NCBI GenBank assembly: GCA_002339125.1
Contig: DDJQ01000019.1
Location: forward strand, 1 to 20,624
Direction of reading: 5' to 3'
DNA from: Alteromonadaceae bacterium UBA2620
GTDB lineage: Bacteria > Pseudomonadota > Gammaproteobacteria > Enterobacterales > Alteromonadaceae
Length of the DNA: 20,624 nt
Shown: piece by piece, positions 7,080 through 15,335 of the stretch
Position numbering within the stretch: the stretch's first letter is position 1
How the letters are laid out: every line of letters begins with the position of its first letter
Notes under the pieces: model-generated
Databases searched by the model: none
Seen by the model: only the letters and a program-made list of their open reading frames with translations
Told to the model about the DNA's origin: nothing
Position numbers and translations under genes: made by a program

Positions 7080-8417
7080 TTACAGTAAAAACAGGCTGCC
7101 CAGACCCAGGAAGGCCACAAAACCAACGATGTCGGTAACAGTGGTGAGAATAACCGAACCGGAAAGCGCCGGATCAATTTTGAGTTTTTCCAGGATCACC
7201 GGCAATACCACACCGGCTAGGGCCGCAGCCAGTATGTTGACGAAGATAGCCAGGCAGATAACCAGCCCCAACAGCGGATCGCTAAACCACATAAAGGCCA
7301 CAATACCAATCACCAGCGCCCAAATCACGCCATTAACACCACCCACCTTGAGCTCTTTGGTCATCAACGCTTTTAAGTTAGCACTGGTGATTTGGCCGAG
7401 GGCGAGGCCCCGCACAATCAGGGTCAGGGTCTGGCTACCGGCGATACCGCCCATACTGGCCACCACTGGCATCAGTACGGCCAGCGCCACCACCTGTTGC
7501 AGGGTGGCTTCAAATAAGCCAATAAACCATGAGGCCAGAAACGCGGTAAGCAGGTTGATGCCTAACCACAAAGCACGACTACGGGCACTTTTTGCCACTG
7601 GGGCAAATAAATCCTCGTCTTCATCCATACCGGCAGTTGCCATCACCTGACGTTCGTAATTTTCGTTAACCAGCTCACTGGCACTTACAATATCGTGGCG
7701 ACCGAGCAGTTTATTGTTGTCATCAATCACCGGCAGCGCGGCATAACCACTGCGCTGCACCAGCAGGGAGGCCGTGGTGGAATCATCGGTCCCCTTGATA
7801 ACCGGCATGGACTCTTCGGTCAGCTCCACCATGGGTAAATGTTCGGGAGCACCAAATACGGCAGTGAGTTTTACAGCAGCCGAAAACTGGCCGGAGCGAT
7901 TGACCAGAAAAATGCTGTCACAGTGAGCCGGTACATTGCGCCTTATCAGACGTAAACCATCGCGCACCTTGGCATTTAATGGCAGCACCAGCATTTCATG
8001 GGATATCCAGTGCCCAACCTGCTCATCGGGAAACTGGGTCGCGTCGCGGAAATAGGCCTGTTGTTGTTCATCCAGTGCCTGAATCGCCAGTTCCAGTAGT
8101 TTGCTGGGCAGGGAGTCCATCAACTCGAGTAAGTCCTCGGCATCGATGCCGAGTAAAATGGCACTCCATTTGTCGTCCGGCGTAGCGGAAATCAGCACTT
8201 CCCGTGGATCGCTCCGCATTTCTACCAGCACGTCTATTTTGCGCACATCCGGCAGCACTTCCCACAGCGACATCCGCTCTTCTACGGGGAGTGATTCTAA
8301 CAGTGTGGCTATTTCGACATCTTCAGCCGGTAACAGCTGCTCAGCCACAGCCTGAAAGTCGTCGACACCGTTATCGGCAACGATTTCTTCAATGAGATCG
8401 GGTAAGGGTTCAGCCAT
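7080..8417 (-). CDS. mgtE: Magnesium transporter MgtE
   Basis: 445 residues from the ATG at 8417, chosen because GGTGG lies just upstream; an in-frame GTG at 8429 would add four residues. Order of domains: acidic helical MgtE N-domain (about 30-130, with the VEERMSLWEVLPD-type repeats), a CBS pair (about 135-255) that senses cytosolic Mg2+, a linker, then five membrane helices (about 280-445). The pore signature SVILTTVTDIVGFVAF near the end includes the conserved Asp that coordinates Mg2+ in the homologous channel. It imports Mg2+ across the inner membrane, gated shut by high Mg2+. An in-frame TAA at 7080-7082 ends it 15 bases before rarD. Divergent from recQ. Confidence 0.95.
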   Translation of the reverse strand: MAEPLPDLIEEIVADNGVDDFQAVAEQLLPAEDVEIATLLESLPVEERMSLWEVLPDVRKIDVLVEMRSDPREVLISATPDDKWSAILLGIDAEDLLELMDSLPSKLLELAIQALDEQQQAYFRDATQFPDEQVGHWISHEMLVLPLNAKVRDGLRLIRRNVPAHCDSIFLVNRSGQFSAAVKLTAVFGAPEHLPMVELTEESMPVIKGTDDSTTASLLVQRSGYAALPVIDDNNKLLGRHDIVSASELVNENYERQVMATAGMDEDEDLFAPVAKSARSRALWLGINLLTAFLASWFIGLFEATLQQVVALAVLMPVVASMGGIAGSQTLTLIVRGLALGQITSANLKALMTKELKVGGVNGVIWALVIGIVAFMWFSDPLLGLVICLAIFVNILAAALAGVVLPVILEKLKIDPALSGSVILTTVTDIVGFVAFLGLGSLFLL

Positions 8418-8449
8418 GAGTTCCACCACACAACAAAATTTGGCTCATA

Positions 8450-8465
8450 ATAACACTGTTGTTAT
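8450..8465. promoter_or_regulatory. Inverted repeat in the mgtE-recQ divergent promoter region
   Basis: ATAACACTGTTGTTAT is a perfect 6-4-6 inverted repeat (ATAACA/TGTTAT) 33 bases upstream of the mgtE ATG and about 110 bases upstream of recQ. Its symmetry and position suit an operator; I cannot assign a regulator. Confidence 0.3.
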
Positions 8466-8524
8466 CGTCGCAGGAATGACTCTGTCGCGGTACATCAGTC
8501 AGTTATAGCAAGACTCTGAAAAAG

Positions 8525-8564
8525 TCAGGCAAAACCCGTGAACCTCAGGCAAAAAACGCGTAAA
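8525..8564 (+). repeat. Tandem 20-base imperfect direct repeat before recQ
   Basis: TCAGGCAAAA occurs at 8525-8534 and again at 8545-8554, exactly 20 bases apart. Both copies are followed by a similar CGTGAA or CGTAAA. The repeat sits immediately before the recQ start at 8576, which has no visible ribosome-binding site. It could be a repeated regulator site, about two helical turns apart, or chance duplication. Confidence 0.4.
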
Positions 8565-8575
8565 CTCTGCGACTC

Positions 8576-10456
8576 ATGACTGCAACACCAGATACCCCCA
8601 CCGCCATCGACGAAAACGATAGCCAGCCCGCTATCGTGGCAAGTGCTGCGCAGCCCGCAGACAGCCGTAACGCTCAGCAAATTCTTGAAGATATCTTTGG
8701 TTACAGCGAGTTTCGCTCCGGTCAGGCTGAGGTGATTGATCACACTATTAATGGCAAGGATGTGCTGGTATTGCTGCCTACCGGGGGCGGTAAATCGTTG
8801 TGTTATCAGATCCCGGCTATGGTGCGCGATGGCACCGGTATTGTGGTATCGCCACTTATCTCGCTGATGCAGGATCAGGTAGAGCAATTACGCGAGGCAG
8901 GAGTGAAGGCTGCGTACCTGAATTCATCATTAGATCAGGACGATTACCAGGCTACCGTGCAGCGCCTGCAGGAAGGCCACTACGACATTATTTATGTGTC
9001 GCCCGAGCGATTGTTACAGCGCTACTTTCTGAACATGCTGGCACAAACTAAAATCGCGCTGTTTGCGGTGGATGAAGCGCACTGCGTATCTCACTGGGGG
9101 CATGATTTTCGCCAGGACTACCGGTCTTTAGGGCAGTTAAAGCAACGCTTTCCAGACATCCCGGTAATCGGCCTTACGGCAACCGCCGATACCACCACAG
9201 AACAGGATATTCAGGTTCAACTGGGACTGGATAACCCGCTGGTCTATAAAGGCTCTTTCGACCGGCCAAATATACGCTACCGGGTAATAGCCAAGTACAA
9301 ACCCTTTGAGCAGATCGTTACCTACATTCGTCAGCAGGATGGCAGCGGTATTATTTACTGTAATTCCCGGGCCAAGGTGGATGATCTCAGCGCTAAATTA
9401 CACCGCCAGGGCTTCAAGAGTGCCGCCTATCATGCGGGTATGGATGCTGACGAGCGGGCCTACGTGCAGCGCCAGTTTATTACCGACAAGATTGACGTTG
9501 TTGTGGCTACCGTGGCCTTTGGTATGGGTATTAATAAATCGAACGTGCGCTACGTGGTTCATCACGATGTGCCGCGCAGTATTGAGAGTTATTACCAGGA
9601 AACCGGACGGGCCGGCCGTGATGGGTTACCTGCCGAAGCATTACTGTTGTTCGACGAGAAAGACAGCGCCCGGGTAAAACAGTGGATTGACCAAGGCTCA
9701 ATGGCCGACCGTAACGCCATAGAACTGCAAAAATTCGCTGCCATGGAAGCCTTCGCCGAAGCTCAAACCTGCCGGCGTCAGGTATTACTTAATTACTTTT
9801 CGCAGTTCAGCGATACTGCATGCGGCAACTGTGATATTTGCCTGGACCCGCCGCGCCCCTTCGATGGCCTGGAAACCGCTCAAAAAGTGCTGAGTTGTAT
9901 TCTGCGCCTCCAGCAGCAGGCCGCCACTCAGTATGTGATTGATGTACTGCGCGGTAAAAACCTTAAACGTCTGCAGGAAGCCGGGCACGACAAGCTGTCT
10001 ACCTGGGGAATAGGGAAAGACCAGAGCGATCAGTACTGGCATAATATTATTAACCAGCTCATTCACCGTGGCTATATTCGGGTGGATATTGCCAGCCACG
10101 CAGTACTGCGCTTAACCGAGGCAGCCCGCCCGGTACTGAAAGGAGAGATGGCGGTCGAGCTGGCCACACCACGGCTTGAGATTAGAGCCGACAAGCCGGC
10201 CAAAACTGCCCTTAAAAACTACGATAAAGCACTCTTCGCCCGGCTTAAGCACTTACGCAAAGTACTGGCGCAGGAAAATGACGTACCGCCGTTCGTTATC
10301 TTTAACGATGCTACGCTGGCCGAAATGGCCGCCAGCAAACCCACTGATAAGCAGAGCCTGCTGGCAGTCAGCGGGGTTGGCTTAACCAAGCTGGAACGCT
10401 ACGGTGTGCCTTTTCTGCAACTGATTAACGACTACCTGGAACGGGACGACGAATAA
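8576..10456 (+). CDS. recQ: ATP-dependent DNA helicase RecQ
   Basis: 626 residues, slightly longer than E. coli RecQ (about 610) because of a ~30-residue acidic, Ala/Pro-rich N-terminal extension. A 3'-5' helicase of recombination and fork repair. Walker A LPTGGGKS (Lys73) and the DEAH box (166-169, in VDEAHCVSHWGHDFR) mark the helicase core. ETGRAGRDG (342-350) is motif VI with the arginine finger. The RecQ zinc site is Cys399, 416, 419 and 422, with the same spacing as E. coli. A winged-helix region follows, and the HRDC domain occupies about 545-626. The ATG is the only ATG before the core and has no clear ribosome-binding site; a GTG at about 8636 is the alternative. Its stop is 4 bases from the converging GST stop. 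Confidence 0.97.
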   Translation: MTATPDTPTAIDENDSQPAIVASAAQPADSRNAQQILEDIFGYSEFRSGQAEVIDHTINGKDVLVLLPTGGGKSLCYQIPAMVRDGTGIVVSPLISLMQDQVEQLREAGVKAAYLNSSLDQDDYQATVQRLQEGHYDIIYVSPERLLQRYFLNMLAQTKIALFAVDEAHCVSHWGHDFRQDYRSLGQLKQRFPDIPVIGLTATADTTTEQDIQVQLGLDNPLVYKGSFDRPNIRYRVIAKYKPFEQIVTYIRQQDGSGIIYCNSRAKVDDLSAKLHRQGFKSAAYHAGMDADERAYVQRQFITDKIDVVVATVAFGMGINKSNVRYVVHHDVPRSIESYYQETGRAGRDGLPAEALLLFDEKDSARVKQWIDQGSMADRNAIELQKFAAMEAFAEAQTCRRQVLLNYFSQFSDTACGNCDICLDPPRPFDGLETAQKVLSCILRLQQQAATQYVIDVLRGKNLKRLQEAGHDKLSTWGIGKDQSDQYWHNIINQLIHRGYIRVDIASHAVLRLTEAARPVLKGEMAVELATPRLEIRADKPAKTALKNYDKALFARLKHLRKVLAQENDVPPFVIFNDATLAEMAASKPTDKQSLLAVSGVGLTKLERYGVPFLQLINDYLERDDE

Positions 10457-10460
10457 TCGC

Positions 10461-11138
10461 TCAGGCGTAAGCGTACTCACCGCCTTTTTCGAGGCCACGC
10501 TGGTACGCATCGCGGCTGTGGATTTTATTTACCCAGGCATCGATAGCTGCATACTGCCCTTTACCAACGCGCCCCTGCATGGCTTCTAATGGAAAGCTCA
10601 TCTGAAAATCTGCACCGCTTAAACTTTCCCCGGCAAACCACTCATTCTCTTTAAGATAGCTATCAACATAATCGAGACTGGCTTTTAAGTTTGGCCCGTA
10701 ATAGGCACTGGTGATGGCATCAACCACCTTAGCCACCACGGGTTTCATAAAGAACGGACTGGCCTTTTCTTTGGCTTTACTTAGCACCAGTCGAGCCACC
10801 AGCGGTGGCATCAGGCTGCCTTCGGCAAAATGCATCCAATACCGGTACTGATTGAGCGCCTCACGGTTGCTAGTGGGTTTAAATTGCCCGCCAAACTCGT
10901 CTATCAGGTATTCAATAATGGCACCGGATTCCGCCAGCGTGGTATCACCATGGGTGATAATGGGTGCTCGGCCCAGAGGGTGAACCGCTTTCAGGCTTTG
11001 CGGTGCCAGATTGGTTTTAGCATCACGCTGGTAATGCTTAATTTCGTAGTCCGCCCCCAGTTCTTCCAGCAGCCATAAAATACGCTGCGAGCGGGAATTA
11101 TTGAGGTGGTGCAATATTAGTGGAGATGCTGCTGTCAT
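10461..11138 (-). CDS. Glutathione S-transferase family protein
   Basis: 225 residues from the ATG at 11138. An upstream TTG/ATG-rich extension of 23 residues (to 11207) is open but rich in bulky hydrophobics and precedes the normal fold start, whereas AAGG lies at proper spacing before 11138. The thioredoxin-like N-domain (1-80) has NNSRSQRILWLLEELG, where a serine is the likely glutathione-activating residue, the cis-Pro region LGRAPIITHG, and the ESGAIIEYL glutathione-binding segment. The helical C-domain follows. It resembles the Gtt1-like/bacterial GST group. It is expected to conjugate or reduce substrates with glutathione in the cytoplasm; the substrate cannot be read from sequence. 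Convergent with recQ; divergent from selO. Confidence 0.9.
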   Translation of the reverse strand: MTAASPLILHHLNNSRSQRILWLLEELGADYEIKHYQRDAKTNLAPQSLKAVHPLGRAPIITHGDTTLAESGAIIEYLIDEFGGQFKPTSNREALNQYRYWMHFAEGSLMPPLVARLVLSKAKEKASPFFMKPVVAKVVDAITSAYYGPNLKASLDYVDSYLKENEWFAGESLSGADFQMSFPLEAMQGRVGKGQYAAIDAWVNKIHSRDAYQRGLEKGGEYAYA

Positions 11139-11348
11139 AACAAACCTTGTGGGCCGTATTTTCGTATTCATGGCCATAAAAAACAATAAGATAAAACTAA
11201 TACGCAAAAAGCGTGAGTTGGATTACATTTGTTTAAAAATAGTCGTGAAAATTCGATAAACGGTTTACCCAGCGTTGATTCATCGCTATTTCTATATCGG
11301 TTGTACCTAATGTTACACTTCAATCAATGACGAACATCTGAGAGTCCA

Positions 11349-12761
11349 ATGCAATTACACCATCGCTACGCTACCGAATTGGCCGAAACAGTCAGCGCCG
11401 TAAAGCCGCAGCCTTTGAGCGAAATGAGCATGCCAATGTACAACCGCGAACTGGCCGCACAGTTTAAGCTGCCGGATAGCGACGCACTGATGTCGGCGAT
11501 ATTTGATGAAGGCGGCGAGCTGGCGGCTAACGCCGTGGCGCAAAAATACGGTGGCCATCAGTTTGGCCAATGGAATCCTTTTCTGGGCGATGGACGTGGT
11601 TTATTACTGGGTGAGGTAAGCAACGACCAGGGCAATAGCTATGATCTGCACTTAAAAGGCGCCGGCCAAACTCCCTACTCACGCCATGCCGACGGGCGTG
11701 CCGTGTTACGCTCCACGTTGCGAGAGTACATTGCCTCAGAAGCACTGCATCATCTGCGCATCCCCACCTCCCGGGCACTGTGTTTAATTACCAGTGAGCA
11801 ATCCATTGTGCGTGAGTTGCCCGAACCCGGCGCCATGATGATCCGCATGGCCCCGAGCCATATTCGCTTTGGCCACTTTGAGTTTTACTACCACAATAAA
11901 CAAAAAGACACGCTGGACAAGCTGATGCAGTATACCCTCACTCATCACTTCCCGGAGTGTTTAAAAGACGCCAATCCGCATAAAGCGCTGCTGACAGCCA
12001 TTACATTACGCACCGCGCGCATGGTGGCGCTTTGGCAGGCATACGGCTTCGTACACGGCGTAATGAATACAGATAACATGTCAATCCACGGTATTACCTT
12101 CGATTACGGGCCTTACGCCTTCATCGAACACTTCCAGTCTGATGCAGTATTTAACCACTCCGACTACGAAGGTCGCTATGCCTTTGATCGTCAGCCCGGA
12201 ATCGCGCTGTGGAACCTTAACGCCCTGGCCTATGCGTTTTCGGATCACTTAAGTACCGATGATATCCGCGCCTGCCTGACGTTATTTGAGCCCACCTTTT
12301 TAAGTCAGTACCGTCTTCAGATGCTAAGCCGCATTGGCCTTGAGGATAATGCAGAGAACGAGCCCTGTCTGAACACCTGGCTGAGTTTACTAAGCGCTGA
12401 GAAGCGCGACTATACCCAAAGCTTCAGGCAACTAATTACGGCCGATCCACAACAGGAATCGGTGCCGTTACGTGATCAGTTTGTCGACCGTAACGCCTTT
12501 GACAACTGGTGGCAGGATTACCGTAAGCGCCGCATTGCTGCGGGGACTGCAAATGAGGCGCTATACGCGCTTAATCCGCTGGTGATCCCACGTACGCACT
12601 ATTTACAATCGGCTATCGACGCCGCTGAGCAAGGTGACTTCGGGCCAGCGCACAAGCTGATGGAAGCCATCCGTCAGCCATTTGATGATAACGAGATAAC
12701 CCGGGAATATTCCCAGCCCGGCGCTGCCAGTTCGCAAGGGAGTCTTTCATGCAGCAGTTAA
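11349..12761 (+). CDS. selO: Protein adenylyltransferase SelO (YdiU family)
   Basis: 470 residues, full length. A pseudokinase-fold enzyme that transfers AMP from ATP to Ser/Thr/Tyr hydroxyls of proteins and is linked to redox homeostasis. Key residues are all present at a constant offset from the characterised Pseudomonas protein: Lys103 (HLKGAGQTPYSR), Glu126, catalytic Asp242 in MNTDNMS, and metal ligands Asn243 and Asp252 (FDYGP). The C-terminus ends SLSCSS; the Cys468 position is selenocysteine in animal SelO and a redox-active cysteine in bacterial ones. The ATG follows GAGAG at short spacing. The last 13 bases overlap the next gene. The 210 bases upstream, shared with gst, hold no gene; TTTACC-N17-TATTTC near 11263-11291 is only a weak promoter candidate. 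Confidence 0.96.
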   Translation: MQLHHRYATELAETVSAVKPQPLSEMSMPMYNRELAAQFKLPDSDALMSAIFDEGGELAANAVAQKYGGHQFGQWNPFLGDGRGLLLGEVSNDQGNSYDLHLKGAGQTPYSRHADGRAVLRSTLREYIASEALHHLRIPTSRALCLITSEQSIVRELPEPGAMMIRMAPSHIRFGHFEFYYHNKQKDTLDKLMQYTLTHHFPECLKDANPHKALLTAITLRTARMVALWQAYGFVHGVMNTDNMSIHGITFDYGPYAFIEHFQSDAVFNHSDYEGRYAFDRQPGIALWNLNALAYAFSDHLSTDDIRACLTLFEPTFLSQYRLQMLSRIGLEDNAENEPCLNTWLSLLSAEKRDYTQSFRQLITADPQQESVPLRDQFVDRNAFDNWWQDYRKRRIAAGTANEALYALNPLVIPRTHYLQSAIDAAEQGDFGPAHKLMEAIRQPFDDNEITREYSQPGAASSQGSLSCSS

Positions 12762-13093
12762 CCCCACCCGCTATTGCCAACGCACTGGTTTGTGAACCCG
12801 ATATTATCCGCTGGGTTGGGCCGATGCCCGCTACCCAGCAACAGGCAGTGGGTCTATGCCACAATATTGCCCGTTTACTCAATGCCCGCCAGGGCGAGAA
12901 TGACTGGGGTGCTGACAGGTTACAGGTGCGCCTGGTGGCCGATGATTTTGAGCTACTGTTTAACGTGGAATGGCTGTGCGAAGCGGTTTGGCTTGAGCCG
13001 GTAGGCGCCTCTACCGCCCATATCAGCAAGGCCGACATGCTGCAAAACGTACAGCTAATACTACGGCAGGCGCTAGAGCAAGCGGATCTTTAG
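12749..13093 (+). CDS. Uncharacterised 114-residue protein coupled to selO
   Basis: The ATG lies inside the selO 3' end (13-base overlap, different frame), with a strong AAGGGAG ribosome-binding site, so translation is likely coupled and in step with SelO. The protein is soluble, acidic and without a signal peptide. It looks like an alpha/beta fold: an N-terminal helix around QQQAVGLCHNIARLLNARQG, then strands RLQVRLVADDFELLFNVEWLCEAVWLEP, then a C-terminal helix. Three cysteines are present (15, 37, 86). It may belong to one of the small DUF families of Alteromonadales (DUF3630 is a guess from the WLE-containing strand pattern), but I cannot confirm this. The function is unknown; its context suggests a partner or regulator of SelO. 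Confidence 0.75.
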   Translation: MQQLTPPAIANALVCEPDIIRWVGPMPATQQQAVGLCHNIARLLNARQGENDWGADRLQVRLVADDFELLFNVEWLCEAVWLEPVGASTAHISKADMLQNVQLILRQALEQADL

Positions 13094-13119
13094 TATACCA
13101 ATTTAGTTCGGCCTGAATA

Positions 13120-13149
13120 TTAGACCCGTGCCCTGATAGGCGGTATAAT
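13120..13149 (+). promoter_or_regulatory. Sigma-70 promoter of ribA
   Basis: TTAGAC (13120-13125) and a perfect TATAAT (13144-13149) with an 18-base spacer. It is followed by a GC-rich discriminator (CGCCGCCCC) of the kind associated with growth-rate or stringent control. Transcription would begin near 13156, giving a leader of about 85 bases before the ribA ATG. Confidence 0.55.
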
Positions 13150-13158
13150 CGCCGCCCC

Positions 13159-13222
13159 TGAGGGCTTGTAAACCTGTATAACTGCCCTCATGTAGTGGTA
13201 CTTATTTTGGCAGTTTCTACAT
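13159..13222 (+). promoter_or_regulatory. ribA leader with alternative RNA stems
   Basis: Three possible stems occupy the leader. A: TGAGGGC (13159-13165) with GCCCTCA (13184-13190). B: AACTGCC (13180-13186) with GGCAGTT (13209-13215). C: ATGTAG (13190-13195) with CTACAT (13217-13222). A and B share bases 13184-13186 and exclude each other; B and C interlock like a pseudoknot; A and C nearly stack, sharing only 13190. This could be a translational or attenuation control element. It does not resemble the FMN riboswitch that I know from ribB leaders. No poly-T tract is present. Confidence 0.35.
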
Positions 13223-13240
13223 CAACCCGGCTCGAGTTTC

Positions 13241-13861
13241 ATGACCAGTAAATCCCAGCAATACCGATTTGTCAGCGCAGCAAAGCTTCCTACCCGCAAG
13301 GGCGAATTCACTATCCATGGTTTTGTGGAAGAAAACTCGGGTATAGAGCACGTTGCGTTATCTTACGGTACCTGGCAGCCGGAAGACGTGGTGCCTATTC
13401 GAATCCACTCTGAATGCCTCACTGGCGATGCGCTGTTCTCTACCCGTTGTGATTGCGGTTTCCAGTTAGAGCGGGCAATGGAAAATATCGTCGAAAACGG
13501 CTGTGGCGTACTGCTGTATTTGCGTCAGGAAGGGCGCGGTATCGGTCTTATCAATAAAATCCGGGCCTATCATCTGCAAGACCAGGGCATGGATACCGTT
13601 GAAGCTAACGAACACCTGGGTTTCGATGCCGACATGCGCACCTACGAGATGTGCAAGGTGATGCTGGATAAGCTGAACGTTAAAAATGTTGAGCTGATGA
13701 CCAACAACCCTCGTAAAACCGCGGCGCTTAAAGATCTCGATATTAACGTGGTGGCCCGCAAGCCCATTGACCACGGTATCACCAAAGACAACAAAAACTA
13801 CATTAAAACCAAAACCGAAAAACTCGGCCACGCCTTCGACCCACATATTCTGGGTGACTAA
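13241..13861 (+). CDS. ribA: GTP cyclohydrolase II
   Basis: 206 residues (E. coli RibA 196). It opens the imidazole ring of GTP, releasing formate and pyrophosphate to give the pyrimidine precursor of riboflavin. The zinc ligands are in HSECLTGDALFSTRCDCGFQLE (three cysteines with the family spacing). LRQEGRGIGL carries the GTP-binding and catalytic arginine region, and MTNNPRKTAAL the guanine-binding tail segment. The protein is the stand-alone form, not fused to RibB. The ATG at 13241 has only a weak GAG as ribosome-binding site, consistent with control by the leader. The gene is alone in its unit, followed by a stable hairpin. Confidence 0.96.
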   Translation: MTSKSQQYRFVSAAKLPTRKGEFTIHGFVEENSGIEHVALSYGTWQPEDVVPIRIHSECLTGDALFSTRCDCGFQLERAMENIVENGCGVLLYLRQEGRGIGLINKIRAYHLQDQGMDTVEANEHLGFDADMRTYEMCKVMLDKLNVKNVELMTNNPRKTAALKDLDINVVARKPIDHGITKDNKNYIKTKTEKLGHAFDPHILGD

Positions 13862-13875
13862 GCTTTATTCGCTAG

Positions 13876-13900
13876 CAAGCTGAACAGTTGGTTCAGCTTG
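13876..13900 (+). terminator. Hairpin downstream of ribA
   Basis: CAAGCTGAAC (13876-13885) pairs perfectly with GTTCAGCTTG (13891-13900) around a 5-base loop, 14 bases after the ribA stop. The stem strength suits a terminator, but no run of T follows, so it may instead be a mRNA-protecting stem or work only partly. GGTTCAGC is repeated directly after it. Confidence 0.45.
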
Positions 13901-13979
13901 GTTCAGCCTGAATTAATCTTGCTCTTGCTATAACGATACAAACATCACACCAAGTGCCCTGTGGCACAGGAGAGTTTGT

Positions 13980-15335
13980 ATGAAAAAGCGGTTAATACTG
14001 GCCCTGTTTCTGCCGCTGGTCTGCGCCAGTCAGGCACTGGCTACCACGGCCCCCGAAAATCAACCAACACACAATGCGCAGCGCCTCAGCGAAGAAACGC
14101 TCGACACCCTGTTGGCGCCAATTGCGTTATACCCCGACACGCTGGTCACCCATATTCTGATCGCCAGCACATACCCGCTACAGGTGATAGAAGCCGACCG
14201 CTGGCGTCAGGATAATCAGTCGCTGGAGGGTGACGCACTGGAGCGGGCGCTGGAAAACGCCGACTGGGATCCAAGTGTAAAGGCTTTGGTGCCGTTTACC
14301 GATGTCCTGCGTCACATGAGTGATGACCTCGGCTGGCTGCAAAACCTCGGCGACGCGGTGATCACCAACGAAGACTGGGTACTCGACAGAGTACAGGCAC
14401 TGCGTTTACAGGCGCGCCAGAGTGGCAACCTGCAAAGCAATGATTACCAGCAGGTTTCTACCGAAGATAAAATCATTGTGATTGAATCACGTCAGCCGGA
14501 AGTGGTGTATATCCCTTACTACGACACCCGCCATGTCTATGGCCACTGGCACTACCACAGTCAGCCGGTGTTCTGGCCCACCAGCGTGCGGATAGCCCTG
14601 GGCCATCGTATATACTGGGGCCCGCGGGTAAGCATTTCAGCCGGTTTCTACTTTGGTAATATCTGGTGGCCTGAACGGCACATTATTATTCGTAGTACCC
14701 CCTCTCGTCATTATGTGAGACCACACTATCCGACCAAGCGTTATTCTGTGAAAGAGTACCATCGCTGGCAGCATAATGTGGGCAACCGCCATGCCCGTTA
14801 TTCGCAACGGGTAGTAACTCACAAACCGGCCATCGCTAAGCAGCACCGCTCATTAGATAATGCTGCCAGGCATCGCGAACTGTATACCCGCACCCAGGCT
14901 GGCAGTAGCTATCGGATAGATGGCGGGAAACAGGGTAAGCCATTACAGCGCGAGTCCAAAGGGCAGAAACCTGTGAAATACAGCCAGGACGCCAAACAGT
15001 TAAAACAGCGCCTGCAAAGCCATGAGAATAACCCCGGCAATCGCAGCCTGCCCAAAAATGTGGTGAGAGCGCCTAAAGAACAGGCTCGTGGCGGTATGCC
15101 GGGCTATAAACAGCGGGAGTTTGCGCCGGCAGAACGGCAACAACCGGTTCGTCAACAGCCTCAGGAGCGTACGCTACACAAAGAGCGCAAGTGGGTAAAT
15201 AAAGCGCCGTCGCACTCACAGCGTCCGCAGCAAGCCTACTCTAAGCCAAGCCAGCAGCGCCAGGTTAAGCAATCACATAGTCGCCCGGCAGCGCGGGATC
15301 ATGCTCAGAAACCTCGAGTTAAGCGTGAGCATTAA
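13980..15335 (+). CDS. DUF3300-domain envelope protein with long basic tail
   Basis: 451 residues. The signal peptide (1-21, MKKRLILALFLPLVCASQALA) points to export. The DUF3300 domain covers about 35-240 and shows the family hallmarks LDTLLAPIALYPDTLVTHILIASTYPLQVIEADRW and the WDPSVKALVPF segment. It then has an aromatic/His-rich stretch with VYGHWHYHSQPVFWP. From about 240 to the end the sequence is low complexity, very rich in Gln, Arg, Lys and His and nearly free of acidic runs, probably disordered and nucleic-acid- or surface-binding. Function is unknown in the family. The ATG has AGGAGA as ribosome-binding site. The stop overlaps the converging ATP-grasp gene by 17 bases. Confidence 0.88.
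   Translation: MKKRLILALFLPLVCASQALATTAPENQPTHNAQRLSEETLDTLLAPIALYPDTLVTHILIASTYPLQVIEADRWRQDNQSLEGDALERALENADWDPSVKALVPFTDVLRHMSDDLGWLQNLGDAVITNEDWVLDRVQALRLQARQSGNLQSNDYQQVSTEDKIIVIESRQPEVVYIPYYDTRHVYGHWHYHSQPVFWPTSVRIALGHRIYWGPRVSISAGFYFGNIWWPERHIIIRSTPSRHYVRPHYPTKRYSVKEYHRWQHNVGNRHARYSQRVVTHKPAIAKQHRSLDNAARHRELYTRTQAGSSYRIDGGKQGKPLQRESKGQKPVKYSQDAKQLKQRLQSHENNPGNRSLPKNVVRAPKEQARGGMPGYKQREFAPAERQQPVRQQPQERTLHKERKWVNKAPSHSQRPQQAYSKPSQQRQVKQSHSRPAARDHAQKPRVKREH

Noticed and set aside
7129..7650. Plus-strand open frame of 173 codons inside mgtE
   Set aside because: It is antisense to the well-supported mgtE membrane domain, and its composition is the reverse-complement pattern of hydrophobic codons.
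13190..13195. ATG-TAG start-stop minimal frame in the ribA leader
   Set aside because: No ribosome-binding site precedes it and a six-base match is expected by chance; kept only as part of stem C.
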